Assembly (NCBI RefSeq): GCF_013128195.2
Contig: NZ_CP053452.2
Location: 8,618,001 to 8,682,000 of the forward strand
Reading direction: 5' to 3'
Source: Frigoriglobus tundricola
GTDB taxonomy: Bacteria > Planctomycetota > Planctomycetia > Gemmatales > Gemmataceae
Length of the DNA stretch: 64,000 nt
The notes below the pieces were generated by a model. It saw nothing but the letters and a program-made list of their open reading frames with translations, made no database searches and was not told where the DNA came from. Below, one piece after another: positions 7,341 through 15,004 of this stretch (positions are counted from its first letter, which is position 1; every line of letters starts with the position of its first letter). The position numbers were made by a program, and so were the translations under genes.

Positions 7341-7682
7341 ATGGAGCCCGTGAAGTTCCGGGCGTACCTGGAGGCCGAGTTGGGCAAACGGGCGGCGGAG
7401 CTGGTGACGGTGGCGCCGGGCAACGACAAGGGCGGGAGGCCGAGCAAGGGCGAAACCGGGGACACTGTGTCCCCGGTTAACAGTGATGCAGACGACAAGA
7501 AAGCCAAGCGCCTTCGCGCCTTCCTCCGCGCTCCGGATCTGATCCAGGACCTGTACCGCGACGGCCTGGTCTCGCAGACGGTGGCTGCTCCCGTTCGGCT
7601 CACGAGGGCCTGCCCGTGCGCGTGCTGCTCCTTCTCAACTACCTGGCGGCCGTCGGCATTATCGCGGGGCCCTTCGCCGTAG
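7341..7682 (+). CDS. HTH/ParB-like protein, C-terminus apparently disrupted
   Basis: From the ATG at 7341, MEPVKFRAYLEAELGKRAAE leads to a polar linker and then LRAFLRAPDLIQDLYRDGLV followed by SQTVAA. That motif resembles the helix-turn-helix end of ParB-like accessory proteins, in which a KLG-type continuation is usual. Instead the frame turns into PVRLTRACPCACC and overlaps the next gene in another frame, so the C-terminus looks truncated or frameshifted. A perfect palindrome lies in its linker (7454-7478). Family assignment is tentative. Confidence 0.5.
   Translation: MEPVKFRAYLEAELGKRAAELVTVAPGNDKGGRPSKGETGDTVSPVNSDADDKKAKRLRAFLRAPDLIQDLYRDGLVSQTVAAPVRLTRACPCACCSFSTTWRPSALSRGPSP
7454..7478. 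repeat. Perfect 25-bp palindrome inside a coding linker
   Basis: AACCGGGGACAC at 7454-7465, one central T, and its exact reverse complement at 7467-7478. It encodes ETGDTVSPV in the linker of the HTH-like ORF. The symmetry is too long to be chance and suggests a binding site or inserted repeat. Confidence 0.8.
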
Positions 7683-7936
7683 TGTTCGCGTTCCTCGGGA
7701 TGTGCGTTCAGGTGTTCGCGCGCGCCTGGCTTCCCGCGCCCGCCCAGCCGGCCGACCCGTTCGGGAAGCCCCTCGGGGAGTTCATCGATGCCATCACCCG
7801 GAGCGTCTGCTTCGGCGGGGTGATGGGGCTGGCAGTCGGTTTTCTACAGGCCGGTCGACTGTGCCGACTCCTGAGCACCGACGAGACGCCGAGCCCGACC
7901 GGGGGTGATGAATCGCCCCCGACACCCCCGGCGTGA
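7616..7936 (+). CDS. Two-span membrane protein, 106 aa
   Basis: Unrecognised. Starts at GTG 7616 inside the end of the preceding ORF. Membrane segments lie at about residues 3-32 (LLLLNYLAAVGIIAGPFAVV) and 65-79 (VCFGGVMGLAVGFLQ). The loop between contains PAQPADPFGKPLGEF, and the C-terminal tail is Thr/Pro-rich and probably disordered. It belongs to the accessory segment. Confidence 0.55.
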   Translation: MRVLLLLNYLAAVGIIAGPFAVVFAFLGMCVQVFARAWLPAPAQPADPFGKPLGEFIDAITRSVCFGGVMGLAVGFLQAGRLCRLLSTDETPSPTGGDESPPTPPA

Positions 7937-8275
7937 CAGTTGTCCCCAGGCGCCTACTCGGCAGCCTTCTGCCCAACTCGATGAACTCAGACGGGGCGAG
8001 CGGACGCCCAATACGCGGGACCGCGTTTAAGCCCCCTGGCGTGCGTCAGGAGCGCAAAACGCCCCAGGCGGCTACCCCGAGCCCTCCGGGGCACGTTCTC
8101 GCGTCCTGAGTGATGCCAGCGCGCCAGGAACGAGCGTGGCGACTTTCCACCTACACCCCTGCCCAAACGAACGTTGACCGGGTATGCTCGTCCCGTTGCT
8201 CGCCCAAGTGGCGGGACGCGAGGAGTGGTCCCGCCGCGGTGCCGCTCACTACTTGCCCGCTCGGGAGGGCGTGCT
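7937..8275. other. Intergenic stretch without a recognisable gene
   Basis: No ORF with protein-like composition and a ribosome site on either strand. Several short GC-rich inverted repeats (for example near 8037-8075) are present, and the ribosome site of the next gene is at 8262-8269. Confidence 0.5.
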
Positions 8276-8794
8276 GTGCGAGACGAACCGCTCAGCCTGG
8301 ACGACGACGGGGACGACTACCGGCACCGGCGAGCGCACCGCTTGCCCGCTTGGGTCTGGATCGGAGCGGCAATTGCGATTGCGATGGTGGCAATCGCAAT
8401 TGCCATCCTTTTGTTAAGGCGGAGTACCGAAAGAGGCGGCGAGAGTGCGGACCGAAATGCCGCTCCCTTCAAACGATCCGAAGCATCGGGCACGGACGTT
8501 ACCGGGGCGGAGATTGAAACGTTCGGCGCAGAACTCGTCGGCAAGCCGTGCGTGATGACGTGCCGGTTCCACTCCGTGTCTGACATCTGGGTTCGGCTAT
8601 TGCTAAGGGACGAGAGCTACGTTGGGTTTTTCGTCACCGACAGCAAGGGTGACTTGTTCCAGTGGGTGTTTGCGAGCAAAGAGAGACACGGGCGAAAACT
8701 TATTGCAATGCGGAGGGGCAACGGCCTCAAGCTCGTCGGAAGAGTTAAACGGTCGAGTCGGAGGTGCGGACCAAGTATTACGCATTCATGGTAG
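8276..8794 (+). CDS. Membrane-anchored protein with an OB-like C-terminal domain; frameshift near 8750
   Basis: Start GTG 8276 with GGGAGGG upstream. Layout: acidic/basic head (VRDEPLSLDDDGDD), one membrane span (AWVWIGAAIAIAMVAIAIAI), then a soluble domain with VGKPCVMTCRFHSVSDIWVR and GDLFQWVFASKERHG, a pattern seen in uncharacterised planctomycete proteins. The frame used here ends poorly (RSSRRCGPSITHSW). Inserting one base near 8750 gives EVRTKYYAFMVDEIRD and a stop at 8809-8811, a much better end. So the gene is probably frameshifted, or the sequence lacks a base. Confidence 0.6.
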   Translation: MRDEPLSLDDDGDDYRHRRAHRLPAWVWIGAAIAIAMVAIAIAILLLRRSTERGGESADRNAAPFKRSEASGTDVTGAEIETFGAELVGKPCVMTCRFHSVSDIWVRLLLRDESYVGFFVTDSKGDLFQWVFASKERHGRKLIAMRRGNGLKLVGRVKRSSRRCGPSITHSW

Positions 8795-8864
8795 ATGAAA
8801 TTCGGGATTGATTGCCGCCGGCAACGTTCGGGCGACCGCGGCAATCGCTCCTTGCTTCCTACTC

Positions 8865-9923
8865 CTACCGCGGCACCCCGGCCGGAATCGTCCCGGTCGC
8901 GCTCGTCGGCCCCGGCGCCGCCTCAAAGGACACGCCCGCGAGCTTCGCCAACAGCTTGATGATGTCGCCTATCCCGTCGATGATCGGCTTGAGCGGGTTG
9001 TTCTCTTCCGCGCCCGCCCCGGCCGTGGCGCGGATGACGCTCTCCTGGATCTTGAAGTAGCTCTCCCCGGCCCCGACCATCGCCGGGTTGTACGGGGTCA
9101 CGGTCCGGGGCTCGGGCGGCTTGGCGCGGCTCTTCTCGTACTCGGCGCGGCTCGCCGGTTTTCCCACATCGGAGTCGAACCCGACCGTCCGGGCCGCCGA
9201 CCCGCCGATGGCGGACAACTCGGCCCCGAACGTGTTCCACGCCGCGCCCAGGCGGCTCGACCCGGTCTCTCTCTCGCGCTTGTAGTAATCCGAGGGCTTT
9301 TCGCCCTCGACGCACTTTCGAGCTGCCGGCGGCCGAACCCACGGTGGCACCGACCCCCGCGCCGACCCAGCCGAAACGGGCGCCGATGGCCGCGGCCCGG
9401 CGGCGGCGCCCCCGAGGGCGTCGTTCTCGAACCGGCTGCTGAGCGAGCCCCCGACCGCCCCGCCGATGGCGCCGCCGGCCAGGAGGCCCGGCAGGCCGCC
9501 CAGCTTGTACCCGAGCCCGGCGCCCAGGACGCCGCCCATGACGCGGTTCTGCTCGGTGCCGTTCCACCCCCGCATCCGCATTTCGAACTGCTGCGCGGCG
9601 TAGGTCATCCCGTTGAGGACGGGGGACATGACGGCCGCGAACTGGCGGCCGAGTTGCTCCATCGCGAAGTCGTACCGGGCCTGCTCGACGGTCCCGGCGA
9701 ACCCCTTGGTGGCGAGCGCGTTGGCCTGCCCGAGCCCGCGGGCGGCGATGGTGGTGGTGAAGGTCTCAAACTTCTTCGCGAGCTTGTCCACCCAGGCCGG
9801 CTCGGCGTCCTGCTTCTTCTGGCGCTCGCCCTGAACCTGGAACGCCTCCTTCGTCTCCCGCGTGTGCTGGGTGATGGCGATGAGCCAGGATTCGAGATCG
9901 GACGGGAACGCACTTGGGGGCAT
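8865..9923 (-). CDS. Glycine-zipper, tape-measure-like protein, 352 aa
   Basis: ATG at 9923 with AGAGGTG upstream. The N-terminal half is an amphipathic helix-rich region (QVQGERQKKQDAEP...FETFTTTIAARGL). The middle has Gly-rich segments (VMGGVLGAGLGYKLGGLPGL, AGGAIGGAVGGSL) like glycine zippers of membrane-inserting or phage tape-measure proteins. The C-terminal half is soluble with a hydrophobic helix near the end (GIGDIIKLLAKLAGVSF). Between about 9400 and 9320 the neighbouring frame reads AAIGARFGWVGAGVGATVGS, continuing the zipper, so two compensating indels are possible. An IS ends 15 bases before the start codon. Confidence 0.6.
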   Translation of the reverse strand: MPPSAFPSDLESWLIAITQHTRETKEAFQVQGERQKKQDAEPAWVDKLAKKFETFTTTIAARGLGQANALATKGFAGTVEQARYDFAMEQLGRQFAAVMSPVLNGMTYAAQQFEMRMRGWNGTEQNRVMGGVLGAGLGYKLGGLPGLLAGGAIGGAVGGSLSSRFENDALGGAAAGPRPSAPVSAGSARGSVPPWVRPPAARKCVEGEKPSDYYKRERETGSSRLGAAWNTFGAELSAIGGSAARTVGFDSDVGKPASRAEYEKSRAKPPEPRTVTPYNPAMVGAGESYFKIQESVIRATAGAGAEENNPLKPIIDGIGDIIKLLAKLAGVSFEAAPGPTSATGTIPAGVPR

Positions 9924-9937
9924 GTGAGCACCTCTTA

Positions 9938-10816
9938 GAGCCTGTTATGAACCTAAGTGCCTAATTGGGCCCCACGATGGAGCAGAAGGGCCACGAAGGC
10001 GACCCAATGCCACCCGGCCAACGTTTCGGTCAAGCGCTCATAGTCCCTTGCCAGTCGGCGGAACCGGCCCATCCAGGCGAACGAGCGCTCGACCACCCAG
10101 CGCCGGGGCAGCAACACGAACCCCTTCTTCTTCCGCGTCGCCTTCCTCGTACGGTCCGGCCTGACCACCTGCAAGGTGATCCCATGAGCCGCCGCACCGG
10201 CGACCGGTTGGTCCCCGGTGTACCCCTGGTCCGCGTAGGCCAAGGTGACCGTCTGACCCGTCGCCTGTTGAACGTCCGCCGACAGATCCGCGACGTGGTT
10301 CCGCTCCGGCTCCTTGCCGCTCGTCACCCGCAACGCCAGCAGGTGCCCCAGGGTGTCCACCGCGATATGCACCTTGGACCCGTTGCGCATCTTGTGTCCA
10401 TCGAACTCGGCTCAGCCCCCGCTCTCCGGGGTCGATTGGAGGGTGCGCCCGTCGAGGATCACGGCGGACGGGCACGGGTTGCGCCCGGCCGCGACCCGCA
10501 GGGGTTCCCGCCGGTCGCCGGCCAGGGCCTCGAAGCACCCGTGGGCCAACCACCGCCGGCCCTGCTGGTACACCGCCGGCCACGGCGGGAAGTCGTGAGG
10601 CCGATACCGCCATTGGGCACCGGTCTTCACGACCCAACGCAGCGCGTCGAATACATCTCGCAACGCGTAATCTCGTTGGTCCGCGTCCTCGCGGAGCAGG
10701 GTCAGATACGGAGCAACGAAGCTCCACTCGTCATCCGTTACGTCGCTCGGGTACGATTTTCGGGTTTCCATACCCCATTAGATTCCCCAGCAACGAGTTA
10801 GGTTCATAACAGGCTC
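9938..10816. mobile_element. IS5-type insertion sequence, 879 bp
   Basis: Bounded by perfect inverted repeats: the 22-bp arms 9935-9956 and 10798-10819 are exact reverse complements, including the flanking TA that is the likely target duplication (9936-9937 and 10817-10818). The single transposase frame lies leftward inside. It separates two leftward accessory genes and interrupts the end of the one at 11345. Confidence 0.85.
9953..10771 (-). pseudogene. IS5-family DDE transposase with an in-frame TGA
   Basis: ATG at 10771. The N-terminal part (YPSDVTDDEWSFVAPYL) is the DUF4096-like helix-turn-helix domain of IS5-family transposases. The DDE core follows: first Asp in SAVILDGRTLQS, second in LAYADQGYTGDQ, Glu in VVERSFAWMGRFRRLARD. 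The frame is continuous, but codon 10414-10412 is TGA, between SGG and AEFDGHKM. The usual residue there is Arg (GGRRG/GGRG), and CGA to TGA is one transition. The likely reading is a nonsense-killed transposase. IS5-family two-ORF arrangements by frameshift exist, but here both halves share one frame. Confidence 0.8.
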
Positions 10817-11345
10817 TAACCGTCGAGGGAGGGCCGGCAGTGATTGACTCCACCACGAGGGCGGGCGCCGCTGATTCGGTGGGGGCGACATGATGCTCGG
10901 GTTCCGAGCCGACCCGAATACGGTGGCAGAAGGCGGTGTGGATGTCCCACAGTGTTGGCCGCACCCCCGCCCGGTAGCCATCGGGTTGACAGAGGGCTGC
11001 GGCGGCTTCTGTGGCCCCGACGGCCCCCGTCGCCACGTCGCGGAGAGCAGCACGAACCAAGCGGACCGACGCGGGCATGCCCGCGTCGTCCTGCAGCAGC
11101 TCAGACAGGCCCGCATCAATTATGGCCTGTACGGCGCCCGTCAGTGCATCGGCGGCCACCTCCGCGAAGGTGCGACCCGCGGGCACGTCCGAGAGCTGCA
11201 CGTCCGCGAGAGCGAACACCGGAGCGGCGCGTTCCGCCCGCTCGCGCGCGTCTCGTGCCGCGCGGTCGTCGCGGTCGCGTTGTTGCGCGGCGCTGTTCTC
11301 GATGTCGGCGCGGATGTCCTTGAAAGACGGAGCGGTCTTCGACAT
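10731..11345 (-). CDS. Accessory protein truncated by the IS insertion
   Basis: ATG at 11345 with AAGGG upstream. Host-derived part: MSKTAPSFKDIRADIENSAA, a charged coiled-coil-like stretch (QQRDRDDRAARDARERAERA), then a soluble helical domain with AVQAIIDAGLSELLQDDAGM. At 10819 the frame enters the IS and continues RACYEPNSLLGNLMGYGN to a stop at 10731, so the last 30 residues are IS-encoded. Unrecognised family. Its position between the tape-measure-like gene and the integrase suggests part of an integrated element. Confidence 0.55.
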   Translation of the reverse strand: MSKTAPSFKDIRADIENSAAQQRDRDDRAARDARERAERAAPVFALADVQLSDVPAGRTFAEVAADALTGAVQAIIDAGLSELLQDDAGMPASVRLVRAALRDVATGAVGATEAAAALCQPDGYRAGVRPTLWDIHTAFCHRIRVGSEPEHHVAPTESAAPALVVESITAGPPSTVRACYEPNSLLGNLMGYGNPKIVPERRNG

Positions 11346-11478
11346 GCGGGTGCCCTTGAAGTACATCCGGCGCACCGGTCGCGGGTCCGCCCTTCAAGGT
11401 AGCGGAACACGCGCGGCCGGGCACCCGCGGGGGCCAACCGCGGGCTCTGCCGGATGCTGTACGCATGATAACGCTGGG

Positions 11479-12693
11479 TCAGGCGAAGAGCCAAGCTCGG
11501 ACGTGATCGGTGACGGCGCGCAGGCGGTCATCACTAATCCGCTCGCGGTACTGGCCGGCTATGCTCGGGTCGGTGTGGCCCATGATGTGATCCACCGCGA
11601 CCTGGTCCTTCGCCTCGCCCGCGATCGTCTCGAAGACGTGCCGCAGCGTGTAAAAGCCCACGCCCTTGCGGTGCAGCCCTTTCGCCTTCAACAGTGCGGT
11701 GAAGGGGGCGCCAAGAAGATCAACCGTGTGCCCGGCCGCCGTGCGCGTCACGAGCATCGTGCCGGTACTGGACAGGAACACCCGCCCCACGTCGCGCGGC
11801 TTCTCCGCCTTCGGCCGCACCGCGACCGCGGCTCGGATCGCCGCCACCGTTTCCGGCCAGAGCGGGCAGCGCCGCGCGATCCCCGTTTTCGGCCGCGGGA
11901 AGTCGATGACGCCGGTATCGAGGTTCTGGTTGCTGTGGGACAGCTCGGCGCAGTCGTGGTTGCCGAACCCGCAATTGATCCCGACGAGGATCACCGCCCG
12001 CATCTGCTCCGAAGCACCGTCCAGGAGCGTGTGAATCTCCGCCGGCTCGAGCATCTTGGCCGGCTGCTTCGCCTTGTGCCGGCGGAGCGTGCTCGCGCTG
12101 GGCTTGTCGAACTCCGACCCGAACCGCACGGGGCGCTCCATGTGCCCGTTCTCGAACCCGAACTTGAAGACGCTCCGCACGCGGGTGATGCAGTTCGCCA
12201 GGCGCACCGGCCCCCACTTCTTCGCCATTGCGGCGCGGAGCGCGCCGAAGTCCTCGGCCGCCAGGTCGTCGACCAGACGCTTCGCGCCGAACTGTTTCAC
12301 CAGAAAGTCGGTCGCGAACTTGTAGTCGTACCACATCATCGACGTGAGTTCGCCCGCGTCCATCTTCCGCTTCTTGGCGGTGAGGAACGCGTTGCACAGG
12401 TCCGCGACGGTGAGCTTGTCCTTGTCCGCTTCACCGCGGGGCGTGCGGCCGGCGTGCAGATCGTCGGCGACCTTCTTGTACTCCTCGAGCGCCGGCTTCC
12501 ACCCGTCTTCGCCCGCGATCGGCACGAGGACGCCTTCGAGCCGCCGCGCCCACTGTCCGAAGTAGTGGAGCTTGCCGCGGATCTTCTTCGCCCACTTCCC
12601 GCACGCGTGCGGCGTCAGTGGAAAGTCGAGGTAGGGCTTCTTGGGTTTGAGAACAGCTTTCCCGGACGCGCGCGAGCCACTAGACTGTGACAT
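11479..12693 (-). CDS. Tyrosine recombinase (integrase), 404 aa
   Basis: Phage-type site-specific integrase that excises or integrates the element next to tRNA-Leu. ATG at 12693 with AAGGTG upstream. It has an N-terminal SAM-like domain (about 90-200, DLCNAFLTAKKRK) and a catalytic domain from about 212: beta-hairpin Lys in RPKTG (270), Arg in TLRHVF (351), His in IMGH (373), nucleophile Tyr382 in AGQYRER. The first catalytic Arg, normally in a GLRxxE-like motif, is replaced by GFGNHDCAE at 242-250. Similar GFGN motifs are, as I recall, seen in planctomycete integrases. Whether Arg is supplied elsewhere is unclear. Confidence 0.9.
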   Translation of the reverse strand: MSQSSGSRASGKAVLKPKKPYLDFPLTPHACGKWAKKIRGKLHYFGQWARRLEGVLVPIAGEDGWKPALEEYKKVADDLHAGRTPRGEADKDKLTVADLCNAFLTAKKRKMDAGELTSMMWYDYKFATDFLVKQFGAKRLVDDLAAEDFGALRAAMAKKWGPVRLANCITRVRSVFKFGFENGHMERPVRFGSEFDKPSASTLRRHKAKQPAKMLEPAEIHTLLDGASEQMRAVILVGINCGFGNHDCAELSHSNQNLDTGVIDFPRPKTGIARRCPLWPETVAAIRAAVAVRPKAEKPRDVGRVFLSSTGTMLVTRTAAGHTVDLLGAPFTALLKAKGLHRKGVGFYTLRHVFETIAGEAKDQVAVDHIMGHTDPSIAGQYRERISDDRLRAVTDHVRAWLFA

Positions 12694-12765
12694 GCGTCAC
12701 CTTTCTGCGTTAACGGTGGTCAGGTGGCGTAGCTCCCGGTGGCCGCGAACCGCCGGGAGCAACCC

Positions 12766-12810
12766 TTTACAACCGAAGGAAAGTGTATCGGTTGTGAAAA
12801 TGGTTGTAAA
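12766..12810. promoter_or_regulatory. Iterated GGTTGTAAA sites between integrase and tRNA-Leu
   Basis: TTTACAACC at 12766-12774, GGTTGTGAA at 12790-12798 and GGTTGTAAA at 12802-12810; the first is the exact inverse of the third. They sit 70-120 bp upstream of the integrase start and next to tRNA-Leu, where recombinase arm sites or an integrase operator would be expected (inference). Confidence 0.5.
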
Positions 12811-12865
12811 TGCGTTAGGGGCGAAAGGGGAGAATCGCTCGAAACGCCCGGAAAGTCAGGCTAAT

Positions 12866-12949
12866 GGCTCGGTGATGGAATTGGCAGACATGCAGGTCTT
12901 AGAAGCCTGTGCCCGAAAGGGCGTGCGGGTTCAAGTCCCGCCCGAGCCA
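12866..12949 (+). tRNA. trnL: tRNA-Leu (UAG)
   Basis: Acceptor GGCTCGG (12866-12872) pairs with CCGAGCC (12942-12948); discriminator A at 12949; CCA is not encoded. Anticodon loop CTTAGAA gives anticodon TAG. The long variable arm (TGCCCGAAAGGGCGT) is the leucine class II feature. T arm GCGGG TTCAAGT CCCGC. Adjacent to the integrase, so a candidate attachment site. Confidence 0.95.
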
Positions 12950-13326
12950 CTGCCTTGAGGCACGAAACGTCGCTCGCGCAATCACTCCAACCGTAACACC
13001 CGGCCTCCCATCCGCACCGCTCCGCAGCCTCTCGCGAGGGCACATAAAGGGGAGCGAACCGGTGCCCTCGGGTTAGGGAGAACATCGCACAGGTGCCTCG
13101 AATTCCCAGACATTTCGTTATTTCATAAACTGCCCGAATTCATGTCACGGTTCTCTCGGCTTACATCCCGGTTGCGTGCAAAACCTACCCAACTCCTTTT
13201 CCGCGAAAGATGATGATTCAAATTGCGCCGGAGCTGGGCGGTTGGGTAGAATAACACCAGCACCCAGGTCATGCTGCACGGACGCTCGCTTCCCACTGGG
13301 GTGATTCTCATACGCGAGGGTCTCTG
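12950..13326. other. Intergenic stretch upstream of the Gly-rich gene
   Basis: No gene seen. The region is less GC-rich than its surroundings around 13110-13215. It ends with a GAGGG ribosome site just before the ATG at 13327 and presumably carries that gene's promoter, which I cannot place exactly. Confidence 0.45.
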
Positions 13327-14100
13327 ATGTCTCTCCTCAACTTCAGTCGATTCGGTGCTGTTTTGACGTCCGCCGCGTTAGCAGCCGGCGCAGCATCCGC
13401 TGGACACGGGGGCGGTGGCGGTGGCGGCGGCGGACACGGTGGTGGCGGCGGCCACGCCGGCGGTGGCCACGCCGGTGGCGGACACGTCGGAGGCTACGGC
13501 GGGCACTACGCTGGCGGCCACTACGGCGGCGGTCACTATGGCGGCTATTACGGGGGCCGTACGGCCGTCATCGGCTACGGTGGCCTCGGTTACGGCTACG
13601 GTCTCGGCGGCTACTACGGCGGTTACGGCTACAGCGGACTGGGTTACGGCTATGGTGGCTACGGCGGCTACGGTTACGGGAGTGGTGGTTACGGGTACAG
13701 CGGCAGCTACCCGAGCTATTCGCCCCTCGGCGTGCCCGCCATCCCCGGTACCACGTACCCGCAATACCAGTCCATTCCCGCGAACCCGAACACCGACCCG
13801 AACGTTGATCCGATGCCCCTCCCGCTGCCCGGCGGACAATCCGGTTCAACGACCGGGGCGGCTCCCGGCGCCGCAGCTCCGGCGGGTGAAGTGACGACCG
13901 CCAAGATCACGGTCATCACGAACGAAGGGGCGAAGGTTTCGTTCGAAGGCATCGAGTCCGATCAGAACGGCACCCGGCACTCTTTCACCACGAAACCGCT
14001 CGGGACGGGAGAGACCCGCGTGAAGATTCAGGTGGACGGCGCCACGATGTCGATGAGCGTGCGTGGGGGCGAGAAGGCCACCATCGACATGCGGAAGTAA
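13327..14100 (+). CDS. Gly/Tyr/His-rich secreted protein with TIGR03000-like end, 257 aa
   Basis: Signal peptide (FGAVLTSAALAAGAASAG), then about 120 residues of Gly-rich repeats with His early and Tyr later (GGGHAGG, GYGGYGGYGYG), a Pro-rich spacer, and a C-terminal beta domain from about 190 (TAKITVITNEGAKVSFEGIE to ATIDMRK) that resembles the small planctomycete TIGR03000 domain. Probably an exported envelope or cell-surface protein. ATG at 13327 with GAGGG upstream. The repeats make unrelated long ORFs appear in the other frames. Confidence 0.8.
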   Translation: MSLLNFSRFGAVLTSAALAAGAASAGHGGGGGGGGGHGGGGGHAGGGHAGGGHVGGYGGHYAGGHYGGGHYGGYYGGRTAVIGYGGLGYGYGLGGYYGGYGYSGLGYGYGGYGGYGYGSGGYGYSGSYPSYSPLGVPAIPGTTYPQYQSIPANPNTDPNVDPMPLPLPGGQSGSTTGAAPGAAAPAGEVTTAKITVITNEGAKVSFEGIESDQNGTRHSFTTKPLGTGETRVKIQVDGATMSMSVRGGEKATIDMRK

Positions 14101-14115
14101 CCCTCGCGCCGGCGA

Positions 14116-14940
14116 TTATTCTGCACCGTGACACTCGAATCCGGCCGCGAGGTGACCCGTTGTGATGGTCACCGCGCGGCCGATCAGTTTTACCCGACCG
14201 TTCGACCGCACGACACGCACCACGCCGCCCCGCTCGCTCGCCTGAAAGCCCGTCATCTCGGTTTTTCCCAATCGCTCCCCCCACCATTCCGACAAACAGC
14301 AGTGCGCCGATCCGGTCACCGGGTCCTCGTTGATGCCGGCCGCGGGCGCGAAGAACCGCGACACGAAATCGTATCTTGCGTCCGCGGATCGGGCGGTCAC
14401 GATCACCCCACGGGACTCGGTCCGTGCCAGCCGAGCGAGGTCCGGTGCGAGGGTCCGGACCTCGGCGTCGGTCGCCACCTCGACGAGGTAATCGTCCGAA
14501 TTGCGGCCCACCGCGAGCGCGTGCGCGCCGAGCGCCTCGAGCAGCTCCGGCGGTGCTGCGCAGGGCGCCGCCCCGCGCGCCGGGAAGTCCAATTCGATCT
14601 CACCCGACGCCAGTCGCCGGGCGGTGAGAGTGCCGCTCTTGCGCGTTTGGAAGGTGAGGGGCTCCTGGGTCGTTGTGCCGGACGACCAGAGGAAGTGTGC
14701 CGAGGCGAGTGTCGCGTGACCGCAGAGCGCGACTTCGACCTTCGGCGTGAACCACCGGAGTTCCCAACCGGAACCGATCGTTCCGTGGGGCACGAGGAAC
14801 GCGGTTTCGGACAGGTTCATTTCTCGGCCGATGAGTTGCAGCCAGGTATCTACCGGCCAGTGATCGAGGAGACACACGGCCGCGGGGTTGCCCGCGAACG
14901 GGGTGTCCGTAAACGCATCGACGACGGATAACGGAACCAT
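14116..14940 (-). CDS. PhzF-family isomerase, 274 aa
   Basis: Member of the PhzF/diaminopimelate-epimerase-like fold. Diagnostic motifs: VDAFTDTPFAGNPAAVCLL at the N-terminus, the catalytic-acid motif NLSETAF with Glu45, the CGHATLASAH loop (about 73-82), and EDPVTGSAHCCLSEWWGER in the second lobe. PhzF enzymes catalyse proton-transfer isomerisation of small metabolites; the substrate cannot be told. Length is as expected (about 260-290). It has its own promoter region shared with the divergent gene at 15005. Confidence 0.88.
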   Translation of the reverse strand: MVPLSVVDAFTDTPFAGNPAAVCLLDHWPVDTWLQLIGREMNLSETAFLVPHGTIGSGWELRWFTPKVEVALCGHATLASAHFLWSSGTTTQEPLTFQTRKSGTLTARRLASGEIELDFPARGAAPCAAPPELLEALGAHALAVGRNSDDYLVEVATDAEVRTLAPDLARLARTESRGVIVTARSADARYDFVSRFFAPAAGINEDPVTGSAHCCLSEWWGERLGKTEMTGFQASERGGVVRVVRSNGRVKLIGRAVTITTGHLAAGFECHGAE

Positions 14941-15004
14941 GTTAACGCCTTTCAGGTGTGGTATACTCGCCGCCCACGGTACCGCCGCTCACGAGGCTTC
15001 CGCC

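Noticed and set aside
10412-10414. TGA in the transposase or at 51121 as reassigned Trp codon
   Set aside because: Many genes in the window end normally at TGA, so the code is standard; nonsense mutation is simpler.
9965-10801. Plus-strand ORF (278 aa) across the IS5-type element
   Set aside because: Shadow of the transposase; the DDE motifs are on the minus strand.
12866-12949. tRNA-Leu as attachment site with a visible second copy
   Set aside because: No duplicated tRNA-Leu segment was found in the window, so the attachment repeat is not claimed as a feature.
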